Below are positions 21,761 to 34,500 of a stretch of DNA of 64,000 nucleotides, piece after piece. The position numbers and the translations under genes are program-made. The stretch is taken from assembly GCF_032362555.1 (NCBI RefSeq), contig NC_083516.1, forward strand, positions 2,877,001 to 2,941,000, written 5' to 3'. The notes beneath the pieces were generated by a model. It did no database searches, was not told where the DNA came from, and saw only the letters and a program-made list of their open reading frames with translations. The stretch's first letter is position 1. Each line of letters begins with the position of its first letter. This DNA is from Amyelois transitella. Its lineage: Eukaryota > Arthropoda > Insecta > Lepidoptera > Pyralidae.

Positions 21761-24700
21761 TTAACGGAACATACTAAATAAGCCGCCTCTAGTTTTCTTC
21801 TCATCTCCTCCAAAGTTGAAATTAAAATTATTTGATGAATTTTGTCCACTATTATCTGCATTTGTTTCTTGTACTGATGTCATTCCGAAAAAGGATAATC
21901 CTGTCTTCCGCAGTCCTGTACAAGGAAAGATAAAATAATATGTTCAAAATAAATTTCTATGTTAGCATCAAATTATTTTTTTAAATAAGTTGTGGTAAAA
22001 CCTGATAAAAAGTTAGGAACTTCCTGAGACAATACTTCTGCATTATCACCACTCATTGGCATTGGTAAATCTGCTTTTGGGGATAAAAGGAGGCTGGAAT
22101 CTGAAAAGTATTGTTATCATAAGAGCATTTGCATACAGCCAGAAGATTTCCTCAAAATATTTGACGATTTTATACGAAATACCGCTTCAAAATCCATTGA
22201 ATGAAAAACATACATAATACTATGAAGTATGTAGAGAAGAGTTATCTGTTTATTAATAATACAGGTAATAAACGCGCACGTCACGTTCCCTTATTTTATC
22301 TCGGTTATTATTTAGAAATACCACTATTTTTAAATAGTAAAATAAAAAAATGCAGTGACAACATAAATGTAATTATTATTATCTTACTAGGTATAAAAAC
22401 TATATAAATTAATGTCCCTGGTGAAACTTACCAATACAGTGAGGAAAATCACCATCTCCATCATCAAAACCAGTAGTACTAATAGACACATTCAATGAAT
22501 CTGGTATTTCTTGATTACCATGTTTGAAAAGAAAACCACTGACGGTATTTTCAACTTTTTGAGCTTTTATCTATAAAGTAATGGCAAATTTAATTGTTCT
22601 TTTGATGTACCACACCAGTTACAATAACTTAGCACGTATTTACAAAACTATCAATGGCGAGAAAATATCATAATGTAATTAAACTTAAAAGTCTAATTCC
22701 GATTAGTAATCTTTTCAATTATTAAATACGTCAGACTAATTATTTCACAAACCTTTGATTGAGAGACTGCAGGGTCTTTTTCTTTATCAGTAGCATTTTC
22801 TGCTTCATTTTCCACTTGCATGTCAAGTTCTTTATTCTTGCTATTAGCAGTAATTTCTTGTTGTTGAAGCACCTCAGTATTTTGAACATCTATAACCTTA
22901 GACGGCGGGAAAAATTTCGATGTCACGCTATCCTCACTTCTCTGTAGACAAAGTTACATTAAATTATGCCTCTTCCAGAGGGGTAAGCAAAGACTACATC
23001 TTCATACTTTCCACGATACCTGCTTCTTTCGCTTCATCCACATTCATAACTCTCTTCATACAAGCTCGTCGGTTTCGGGTACTCTTGCCCTGACCTTTTG
23101 CCAGAACGTCTCCAATTTGATCAAGGTAAGTATGTTGGTCTTGGTCTTCCCACTTCACCAGTCCCATTTACACTCCCTTTGTAGATTTAATTAGTCAACC
23201 TAACTTTATTCATCATTTCGACCAAACCATCTAAGCATTCCCTTTTCTATTCCTGTTACTATTTCTTCTTTTACATTTCCTTTTCACGAATTAATGGCAT
23301 AACAATCATCTAATGAAAAATTACATAAGTTACATACAGAAATTTATAAAAATTACCATTTTGATAGTGTTATTTTTAGCATACACAAACTGGGGTGACA
23401 GGTCCAGATTATGTTTTTTTAGTATCATATCTCTGATCTTATTGTAGCCATCGTCGCTAGCTCCAGTCATGTCTAGCTCGCTATTCGCAGTTTTGTTTGC
23501 ATCTGGTTCTACATTTTGTACCTCGTCACAGTCTTCATCTTCCATTGACGTAATTTGCACACTGCTGGTCAGATCAAAAGATACCCTTTTCTTCACATTC
23601 TCCTGAGAATTCTATAATAAATGTATTATGTATTATAAATTAATCCATTAATGAATTGTATTTAACTATGGAGGATTTTATACCTTCATACCAACAGCAT
23701 TGTTATTTTCTGATTCGGCTGTGTGTTGTGAAGCCCTGATGACTTCCTATAAGCATCACCCCAAAATGAAATTAACAATTATCATAAAATGTTTGTATTA
23801 CAAAAAACCAGCTATCATCTCACCTGTGTATAGTCCATGAATTGTGTGGGCGGTACCACAATATTTCTAGAATTAGTGTCTGTTATGTCAATTTCCTCAA
23901 TTTGTTCAGTGTCAATAGGCGTGTCCACCTTTAAATAATGATATAATATATTTTTTTTATTTATTACAACGTATTAAATAGTATTATCTTTTATTTGCCT
24001 TAGGTACCTTGTCAGTCGCAGAGGCGTGAATCCCAATAGACTCAACACCTTTAAGACTGTCTGCATTCACTTTCGAAACTAATTTGTAAGTGGCATTACT
24101 ATCAAGTGTTATATCTTCAAGAATGTTTATAAGTTTTCGGTTGGCGAAATTACATTTAGCGTGAATATCATTAATACTTTCCTCGACCGTTACAGGTTTA
24201 CTGAAGTAGTATGGTAGGTTTTCTGTTGATTTCTTAGGCTTTTTGTGCGCTGTTGCCTCTTCCTCTGTTAAATCTGTATCCGTCCTCTTTAAAGGAGTTG
24301 CCTGTAGCATTTCTACTTTCTTTATCTTAATCTAAAATAAATGAAAGTTTTAAGAGGGTATATGCTACAGTTAATAATTATTATTAAGTAATTCGAAAAA
24401 CATACCTCATCTAATTTCGCACTTAGTACATCAAAATCTGTAGCAAACAGCTTTAGTTCCGGAATCTGTGTAATTAAAAAAATATTGGTGAACACAAGTA
24501 AATTTATGATATTGTACGAAATAAGCATAGAAAAAACCAAATACCGGCAAAGATTCGTTGGTGTTCGAATATAAATTGGGCCAATTATCTACTGAATTCG
24601 ACATCTTGAGATCGCCGGCTGGTATAACTGCTTTCTTTGATTCAAGAGATGCGACATTTTTTTCTTCATTTTCTTTTGCTTCTTGTACTTTTCCAAGTTT

Positions 24701-26178
24701 TTCTAATTCTTGTGTGAGTATATTAATTTCAAGAGACCTCTCTTCTATTATTTTAAGTGTAACAGGCATTTCAGTCACAAAATAACTCGCCAGTTCTATT
24801 ACTCGTTTTTTATCCAAATTCATCAATTCTGTTTTCTTTGTATTAATTTCCTTAACTAGGATTTCAACCTCATTTTGTAAGGCGCTAATGTTTTCTGTCA
24901 ATATTTTAGAAATTTCTGTTTTTTGGAGTAGTTCTTGTACATATGGTATACCCTCGTATCTGGTTTTACATTCCAACCATAAATCTTCGTATTTCTTTTC
25001 ACCACGTTGAATATGATCCTCAATTTCAATTTTGTTATCTTTTGCTAAAAGTAGTTCTTTTCTGAGGTCCACATTTGCTGATCTAATACTTTCATACGCT
25101 GACCGTAAACTAAAAAACAATAAAAGATATTTTTTTATTGAATTTACAAGATGTGACTATTAAAATTTCTACACCATATAGGTACTTATAATAAAAATAC
25201 CTAATAAAAATAAAGTCAAATCCTAAACTATGAAAAAAAAATATATTACATTTGGACACACAGACAGCATTCCCGCGCTCTATTTTTTTATAATTATAAT
25301 TTGACGACAGGCGATAATGTGCTTGCCTATTCAGAAAGGTAGGGATATAACCGACCGGGTCGTAACTTATCAACCAAAAGTCGTCATGGGAAAGAAGAGA
25401 TACGATATAAAGAAAATTACTGGAGCCATTTCGATGATTCAAGTGTACCGATACTTAGTCATAGATAAAAATTTGGGCCAGATAATATTAATTGGAGAGT
25501 GGTGGAAAATAGTCAATCATGTCGTTACTCATCATTCTATTTTCTACGTTAATATATAAAGCCGGGGTGTGTCGCTAGGAAGTGGTGATCACGTTGGATA
25601 AAAGCTGTACCTAATTACTACCTTGTGGCGATATCTCTACGGCACAAGTCCACAACAACCAATCACGCGTCACTTTCAATAAAAAAAACAGCGAATAGTC
25701 TTAATCGCGAACTTGCCTAAGTAGGCATTTCCGATAATGGGTCAAATAATGAATAATGAAACAAACATAATACGGCAAACATGCACTTCTATTTTTAAGT
25801 TATTTAATTTTGAGAATTTAGTAATCGATAGGTACTACACCTACCTACTTAGGTTAGTTAGGTACCAACTTACCTTTCAATTTCTTGTTCGGCTTGTTTT
25901 ATTTCAGCCTCCAATTTCACATTACTATTGCTTAAAAAAATACAGATTTCCTTTTGTCGCTCAGACTGTTTTCGTAACTTATTAACCAAAAAGGCTTGTG
26001 CTGCAAAAAATATTTGTCATCATAAACTTATGCATACAAAATTTTGGTTCCCTTGTAATAACAAGCAATAACAAGCGTTACCTTTGATGCAATGACTGGA
26101 TAAAATAATTTTAACTTGTGACTCATCTACTTCACTTGAAATTTTTTCCAAGGCCTGAACATCTGTACATTCGCTCAT
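21761..26178 (-). CDS. Coiled-coil protein, possibly SIX6OS1-like
   Basis: Twelve exons on the minus strand join in frame: 26082-26178, 25874-26000, 24545-25109, 24406-24465, 24008-24331, 23824-23928, 23684-23746, 23357-23611, 22753-22941, 22432-22570, 22002-22100 and 21761-21915 (725 residues). The N-terminal third (about 35-255) is heptad-rich coiled coil with the block YEDLWLECKTRYEGIPYVQE. The middle is acidic and Ser/Thr-rich with a basic motif (TAHKKPKKS). The C-terminus is Asn/Phe-rich and ends GGLFSMFR. The coiled coil with its YxxxP turn and the Gly/Phe-rich end recall SIX6OS1 (C14orf39), a central-element protein of the meiotic synaptonemal complex. That link is from memory, by pattern, and weak; a kinetochore or other cell-cycle coiled-coil protein is the alternative. 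An E2F-type site lies about 133 bases upstream. The donor of exon 11 (gttttacc) is non-consensus beyond GT. Confidence 0.8.
22965..23290 (-). repeat. LINE fragment (family L) in an intron of the coiled-coil gene
   Basis: Diverged copy of the family L C-terminal region, matching 19607-19950 with shared blocks 'cttcatccacattcataact' and 'caagctcg'. It lies between exons 8 and 9 of the coiled-coil gene, in the same orientation. Confidence 0.8.
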
Positions 26179-26310
26179 TTTGATAAAAATTATTCACAGT
26201 GCACCTTTATTATTAAAACGCAACGAAATTAAAAATAAATTAACCTAGTTTTAAAGGAAAATTTTGTTTCAAAAGACGCGCGATCAGAATCGGAATGTAC
26301 CTACCCAAAT

Positions 26311-26319
26311 GGCGGGAAA
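26311..26319 (-). promoter_or_regulatory. E2F-like site upstream of the coiled-coil gene
   Basis: GGCGGGAAA, read as TTTCCCGCC on the gene strand, matches the E2F core and lies 133 bases upstream of the ATG at 26178. E2F sites are typical of replication, mitotic and some meiotic genes. Confidence 0.4.
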
Positions 26320-26446
26320 ACTTTATTTTTAGCTACCTACTGCAAAGATCATAAAATGTAGAGACAAATCATTGTGGTACTACATATAAATTAATATCTG
26401 TGATTGTAGCTATTTTTTTAAATGATGGACTGTCCCCGTATTAAGT

Positions 26447-26690
26447 ACTAGCTGTGCCCGCGACTTCGCCCACGCGGAATTGTTATTTTGGGAATTATTC
26501 AAATGCTCAAGGATGAATAATTTTCCCCGTTTTTTTAACATATTCCAGTATTTCTTTGCTCCTTATAGCCTTCCTCAATAAATGGTCTATTCAACGCAAT
26601 AAGAATTTTTCGATTCGAACCAATTGTTGCTGAGATTAGCGCGTTCAAACAAACAAACAAACTCTTCAGTTTTTATAATATTAGTTTAGA
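26447..26690. repeat. Interspersed repeat, family R (inverted copy)
   Basis: Reverse complement of the repeats at 1515-1785 and 5695-5970, starting 'actagctgtgcccgcgactt' and ending with 'caaacaaacaaactcttcag'. It lies between the coiled-coil gene and the IP6K 3' UTR. Confidence 0.7.
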
Positions 26691-27063
26691 TTAAAAACTA
26701 ATTGGCCCAATGGTCATTACAATTAGGAATATGTGCCTGAATATCTACGGGTTATATGGCTTTTATTATAGTTTTCCAAGGACATGACCAGCCTATGCCA
26801 CATAGTTACGTTAGATGTTACTGTAGAAAACAACAGAGAAACCCATTTATTTCATGAGATTGTCGACGAACGAAGTCGGGCAATAGCTAGTCTAAAAAAG
26901 TTATGTTTTTGTAGAATCCATAAAAGGTTGACTTTAAGACCCCGATTATGTTATGAATTTAATACCAAAAAAATATCATGATAGCCGCTTTAGGCTTCAT
27001 TGAGGCCTACGCTATATATACCAGGCATCATCAGAAATCAAACAAATCATTCAATACCTAAAA

Positions 27064-28530
27064 TTTATTTAACAAAATAGTGTCATACAGTTATTTAAAA
27101 TAACAGACATAAATGATAATTTGTAATACAACCTAGCATCCTAATTTTAAACCAGGTACTTTTCATAAATTTATCCCACTAATAAAAAAAAGTATAAGGA
27201 CAAAACAATGACGAATGCAGCACAAAGGAATGTTGGCTAGCTAGTGGTCAATCACACATTCTGTCGTGTGCTCGCCGCTGCGCTGGTCCATGCTGTTAGA
27301 GCCAGTATAATTATAGAGCACCTAATAATAATAATAAATTAAATTAAGAAACCGTGATCGTGAACCGTTGTTGTAAATATAAATAAACTTAAGCCATTAA
27401 TCAAATTGCTACATAGGCGTGTGATAAGTTTTATATAAATTGTTCACGGCATTATTTAATTTTGTGCGCCCTACTAAAGTCAAAAGAAAATTCATTTTAC
27501 TACCGCTTAAGTAGACATTTAATTCAGTTTTAGCTTGGAACAGCGCGCGGCCGCAAGTGGCACCTCTATGCAAGTTCTCACAAGTATTCCTCCTTAAAAC
27601 GAACCAATGCCCAACATTCTCGCTGACAACTCAATAATACTGTTAGCAAAATTATGATAAAACCCTTTTGTCAAATGTGTGTTACTTGTAATTCACGACT
27701 ACTCAAAGGTACACACTCCACAAAAGATACTAATATTACTTTATCAGCGATTCAGTCAAAAAAACACATTGAATAGTTTGTTCACAAACACCAGTTTGGA
27801 TGTCAATAATATACCTACAAGCCTATCTTCTACACATTGAGAGAATATTTGTGATATTGTTGCAATTGGACACACAATGATCTACACTAAATTTACTTTG
27901 GCTTCACTGACTGGGGTCAATTAGTACCTTTGTGGTTTACATCGTTTAATATTTTGAACTAAAATGTGGGAACTAAATGCAAACCGAACTCCAATAGTAA
28001 CATATTTAGAATAAAGACCTAAACAACATTTACAATTCAATGAGGGGAATGTCTACTAATTTAAAGTAAAAATTACAAAACAACCATTTTCGTGCAGACC
28101 AAAACAAAAAAGCGAGGATTAAATCAAAAGCACGTCCATCTGGAATAACTTAATAGTAATACTTAAAAATACACGTTTTAAGAATACCTACTGGGTCCCA
28201 CTTTAAATTATAATAATTTTAACATTAAATTAACGTAGTTTGTAACGCCAACATTCACTAAGTGCGATATTACCGTGGGGTTACATAAAAAGATCGCGTC
28301 CTCTAATCGAAAGGCGGTACGAATCGTGTACGCCCCTCTCTATGTAATCACACGGCAGCCGGACGCTGTCTCCGAGCGGCGCACCACACCGACGAGCCGC
28401 GGGGCGGCGATTCAAAAACCGATCTACAACCGTACAATTTTTGGTGGGAAAGAGGCGCCGCCGCGCGGCGGAGATTTGCGAGCTCGCGCTCAAATTTCGA
28501 ATGCGATTCGTCGAGTGCTGGCGGCGGTCA
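27064..28530 (-). other. Probable 3' UTR of IP6K
   Basis: AT-rich stretch following the IP6K stop codon. The complement of AATAAA lies at 27064-27069 and is the furthest canonical signal I would assign to the gene. A GC-rich patch at 28320-28525 directly follows the stop; its open frames on both strands are composition artefacts. Confidence 0.4.
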
Positions 28531-31500
28531 TTAACTGTAGGGCTGCGGCGGGAGGATCTCGGTGAGCAGCCGCTTGAGGCTGTCGATGCCGGTGAGGAAG
28601 CCGCAGTCGGGCCCGTGGTGCGGCGTGGCGGTGGCCAGCGGCGACTCGGCCGCGGCGCCCGCGAACGCCGTGTGCGCGAAGTCGATCATGCGGATGTCCA
28701 CGCGCTCGGCCTCGGCGGGCCGCTCGCGCCAGGACTCGCTGCTGGCGGAGGAGTACGCCATCCAGCTGTCGGCGGAGTCGGGGCTGGGCGGCTGCGGGCG
28801 CGGGCTGCCGCCGGCCAGCTCGCCGTCCTCGTAGCCGCCCATGGTCTCCTCCGAGTGCGGCTGGAAGGCGGGGCGGCGCTCGATCTCGTGGTGCAGCGTG
28901 GACATGTCGAAGTGCTCGGCGTCGGCCGCGAGGTCGGCGGAGCTGCTGGACGCGTCGCCGTCGTACTCCTGGCCGCTGCTCGCCGGCGGGGAGCTCGTGT
29001 CGCCTTCGTACACTATAAGTAATGAACTGGAAAAGAAAAAATACACGTCAATCGATTTGTTAGTACTCATATTCAGTGTTTTAACCCTCGGTCATATTTC
29101 TGGTTTTAACCGATCTACAACTAACGGACATAAACCACTACATTTTCGTTCGCTGACGCATTATTCTTTTAAGAAAATTACCTAACTCTTAAAAATCACT
29201 TTTTCTTCTTTGTGATAACTCGACCTTGTACGTTATGCAACATTGAATAATTTTATGACTTAACCATCGCCTTTATCGCGTTAGGTACGTACGTGATGTT
29301 TTCACAAACGTTAATATTTTATCGGTTGTAAAATCACAATAATTACAAAAGAAAATATGACACATCTCCCAATTTATATAACCAGGTTATCGTTCATAAA
29401 GAACTATTAAAAACCAATATCATTTATTATAATGTGGTAGGTTAGGTTTGATAAAGTTCTGAGCGCTGACCCCGTAAACTTACATCATAATTCAAAAGGT
29501 GATTCTTTGTCATAACGCAATGTTATAGATTATAAATTGGTCAAAAATAGAAAGAAGAGCGCGTCAATAGAATCTACAACTACTTTCACGTTCGGAACTG
29601 TTATCCAGTGGTTTGGCCTTTCTTATTTCAAAACTGTTTTTGAAATTCGATTTCGAAAGTGACCGAATTGATTTTTTCGTCATCGGGTTAGCTTTGTAAC
29701 GGCCGATTTGAAGGAAATTCGACCATAGATATCGGTGTAAAATCCTCCATCATCCTCCTGGCGCTGACATCATCAACTTTAATAAGTTAATACTTAATTT
29801 ATAAAATAACCTATTGGTCTGCTTGGAAATAGTTCGTTGAGGTCTCACGACCCGACGTACGACGCACACGCAGCCACAAAGAATTCGCGCAGCCTTTCCC
29901 CTGACAGCACGCTATATAATAATACCTATGTATAAAAGTTGGCCTTCTTCGCAGGCCAACGTTTAATGCTAGCAACAGTGTTGGTTGAGGTGGCTTTATT
30001 TTATGGAGTAGAACGCCTTAACAAAAAGGTCGTTTAAGCTATGAGTGGGTTGGAATAGTACAGACACTCCATCTTCTGCAAAAATGAAAACCCATATAGA
30101 CAAACTCACCAAGAATAGAATCTGTAGTTGGTCTGCTTGGCGATGGCGCGCCGCAGCCCGTCCAGGTCGCGCAGCACGCGGCGCACCGCGCGCACGCGCA
30201 GCCCGCCGCCGCCCGCGAAGAACTCGCGCAGCGCGTCGCGCAGCCCCGCCTCCGACAGCGCGCGCCCCCAGTACTTGTCGCGGCGCACGCACGCGCCCGT
30301 CTCCGGCACGTATATCTGGTAATTGCAACAAATAATTTGTAAGTGCCGTGTGCTTGCCGGCAATTAGAATAGAACCATTCTTTTTCATGGATGTCGTAAA
30401 AGGCGACTAAGGGATCGGCTTCCAAACTTAAGATTCCTCTTGTAGGCGCTGGGCTAACAACCTGTCACTATTTGATTATCAATTCCAACATGAAGCCATA
30501 CAACTTATCGTAGCCTTTCAGTCTTTTCGAGAATGTTGGCCCTATCTGTCCCGCAAGGGATATAGACGTGACTTTATGTACGTGAATATTAGTCATCTTA
30601 CAGACATACAGAGTATCACATCGTAGATTAAGGTACCCGACTAAAAAGCGTCAGTAATTCGCATCGGCACAAGTGCAAAAGCTACTGCGGCCACGTACCA
30701 TGGACTCTTATGAACATCCTGAGGAAACCTGCCCATTCAGGATGTGGCGTAATCATGATTCCCACTAAAGGTCGCGGAGGTCAGATGGGAGTCGCTTCGA
30801 ATAATACCTAACTTGACTTATCCTCTATAAAGAGAGGATGTGACCGCAATTAAAGCCAGGAGATAAGAAGGCCGTTGAATTATTATTTTATCTAATACAA
30901 TGACTGACAATTCAAAGTTCCAAAAATTATATTATTATAATTGAAGATGCCTCAATTTGTGATAAGGTAAAACTTTTAATATGTCATTGTCAACAATTTA
31001 ACGCAATAGCGATTTAATCACACAGATGACACTGACCGAAATAATCTACGAAGCACGAGCGCCCGCCTAACTACATAATAATTGTCTGTATAAACTACAC
31101 AGATTAGCACTCTGCGACCTGTTAACACATAAACCTATTATTATTTACTTACCCGTTTGACAACATTGTGCCACGTGTATTGGTAAACTTGATGAGTTAT
31201 ACAATTTGTAGATACGTGTTTCTCAAATTATATGGGTTGTTGCAAGTCATTGCTGTTACGTTAAAAATTGCGTATAAATAATTTATATTAGGTATAGTGA
31301 AGGGGAGTTAAGTTCTTGATGACTGGCTGAGAATACTGGCGCCTCATTCAATTACGTTGACGAGGCATATCTCTTTCGCCTCTCTCTCTCTGACTCCGGT
31401 TTTGACAGGGTTGTCAGTGTTGTGTGTGACGGTACTTGGAAAAGATGGAATATATTGCCTATGCCAGTTGGTAAAGTTTCCATCGCGCCGACGGTGCCAA

Positions 31501-34500
31501 AATACTGGTACACCAGTCATCCTGTGACCAAAGTGGGTGCAACCCGGTCAAAACGTCAGGAAAAAACAACATAATGTTCGCGTTAATTCCCGTTTACACA
31601 TATATATCACGCAACGCGAAAGTATAAAAGAACTAATACCTACAACATCGCTTTGTCTTATCAGTCGGCTTGGCGTTCCACTTTCTTTTAAGTGCAATAG
31701 CGGTCATGCGTTTTCACTTGGCTGTTCAACAGCTTCAAATAAAGGTAAATTTCTCGGCCGTTAAATAAAAAGACTGCACTCGCATATTTAGAATTATTAA
31801 GTATAACGAGCTTAGATACAGCCACAACATCCCTTCTTAAATTATGGATGCGCCTAAACACACTGAACCGATTTTGATGAAATTAGATACAGAGATAGAG
31901 TAGACCCTGAGAAAGAACATGGGCTTAATTTAACCAGTTAGCGAACCAAATAAATAGAAATAAAATGAATATATAATACCTGCATGCCACAGAGCCTGAC
32001 CCCCAATGTGGCCGAGGTACTGGCAGCACACTTGGCGATCTGCTTGCTTCTCTTCTCCGCTGAGGCGTCGTCGCCGTGCTGCCGCGTGCCCATCTTCAGA
32101 TCTAGCACGCACGGCCGACGGTACGAAGAGGTAATGTTCTCCATCATCAGGAAATCTGGTGAGGAAGAAATGAAAATAATTTAATATAAAGGTGATGAAT
32201 GCTGCAAAAGTCGCGGAGGTCAGATGGGAGACGCTCCATATAAAAACTGACCTACACGATCAAGGAAGAAAAAGGGTAATTGTATTATATTGTCAGAAAA
32301 ATCGAAGAGAGCTGGCCACTAATGATCGTGGAAAAATTCTTAGTTTTAAAAATATGCAGGAGCAGGAGTTGCCAAAATGTCAAATTTTTCTCAGATTTAC
32401 TTCTAGTTGCGGAGGAGTTGTAATTTTCCCTTGGCTATTTATTTTTAGATAAGCCTGAATCAACAAAGACAACTTTTGTTTTATTTTCACTGTACATAAG
32501 TCAAGACTGACATATATTTAGCTGAGAAGCCAATGTGTATTTAATGATAAGGGTACGTCTGTGTTTGTTATATTTTCAGAACGGAAATTCATAAGGTGAT
32601 ATCGACTTGACTGTATTGACTGAGCCAGTTTGAAGGTAATGTTAAATTACAAACCAAACAGTTATCAAATAATTAAATAAAGTTAGTGGTTTTCATCGCC
32701 TACCTACGAATCTCTCAACTTAATAATGCACAATGGTAAACAACATAAAAGTAAAACAACCATGTCACGTAGACAAGTTGGGGAGAAAATTAATGAAAGC
32801 GTGACTTACATTGTTTATTCGAGTTGTCCATGTGTGCAATGCTCTTGAGCACTTCGCTCGCATTGCCATTTCGATGCACTTTAAATCTGCAATAGGAAAG
32901 TAGAGGTTATAGTGACAGCCGGAGCGTTAAAAGGTGAGCCATTTAGGAGCTAATTGAAACACAGAATTGATGTAATGTGTTATATTGTTACATTGCAATC
33001 AAATTGTATTATTACCAAGACTCCACGACGCAAGTCATCGGGGGCTCGCAGAGTCATCGCTCGCGCATTAGTGGGATTGTCATGTAAGTATTGACGTATG
33101 AATTAATGGCGACGTCGGGCGAGGGACCGGCGTACGTCAAAGCTTCTGAAATATGATAAAGGACACATGACAAGTGCCGAGGAGTGTCAACCGCAGACAC
33201 GACCGGCCAATAAAGGCATCGGCCGGGATACGCACTTGAACACGTCGTCACGCCGCCGCTTGCCGCCCAGGGACTGCTTTCGCCCGTTCTCCTCGCGAAA
33301 ACATGGCGAGTACCGCTTGTCCAATTTCGTGCTACCCGTGTTAGATGCCTGCATCACGCCTGCAACAAACAGCCTCGCCATAAGTCAGACGTTCGACTTT
33401 AACACACACAACACTAACTTATATCAACACTTTGTAATTCAAACAAATTTAACAAACAAATCAATTGACAATTATTTCACTTCACATTGATATGAAAAAT
33501 GGTAAGCGATAGAAGATTCAAACTCTACATGCTCTCAGCCAGGACTCGAACCTGGATCTCTGCGCGCCAGTGTGTTACTTACACCACTGAGATCTTAGAG
33601 TTCTATCTACTATCTACATTTAAAGGTCAATAGAGTGCAACTTGCCAGCGTTAATTTTGATGAGGGAGTGAAAATTAAGTTACGTCATTTTAATAAGGGT
33701 TTGTTTATGTGTGTGTGGTGTATTTGTATGGTTTGAATCGTGTTTGTTGCGTTGGGTTTAAAATTTGTAAATGTATTTCAGTGTTAATCGTTGTTTGTGT
33801 TCTGAATGTAGTTTAAGTAAAGGTTTACAAACCCAAAATGTAAAATTACCGCTAGGGCGCTATAAGAGGCGGGTGTGTGTTGCGCCGCCGCATCGCTCCG
33901 CCTGCCGCCGCGCCGCAGCCCTTGCGACAACAAGGAAACTAATATTGTGTCCTGACCCTGCCCGTCCCCGCTCCGTTCCCGCTCTCGCGCTCAAACCCGC
34001 CCCGCTCCTCACTAAGCTCGCGGCCGTAAGTCACCCACGCTACATCAGCCCTTTACTTTAACTTTTACCATTGCTTTTTAAGTTTTCTTAGTAGTCTACA
34101 GACTTTCTGATCTATTTATTTATTTCATTCATTACACATCTAATGGCAAATCTTAATATTAATTCGTTCTTCCATTTGTCATTGTCTAAATCACCTATCG
34201 GTAATAAGTTGCTTTTTTTAACAATAAACTGAAAATCACGACTATACGCCATTTCTTTCTTTCTTTGAGTGAAATCATTAGGATATTTTACCCGTATTTT
34301 ATGTAATGGATGAAAAAGAAATTAGTACCCCTTAGAAAAGTCTGTATACTTCTTTTAACTTAATCATGATTCATTCACTGTTTTACATAATGGCATAAGA
34401 ATATTTCTTATATGGAAAAAATAAACGTTAAAAATATTATAGTAATAGTTATTGCCCAGTAGGTTACTGCATAACTTTAAAAAAGAATGCTTATTTAGAT

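Noticed and set aside
28275-29185. Plus-strand open frames of 90-193 residues over GC-rich DNA
   Set aside because: They are antisense or out-of-frame shadows of the last IP6K exon and the GC-rich start of its 3' UTR; the minus frame carries the conserved kinase motifs.
29996-30425. Several Arg/Ala-rich frames on both strands
   Set aside because: Shadows of IP6K exon 30110-30315, produced by high GC content.
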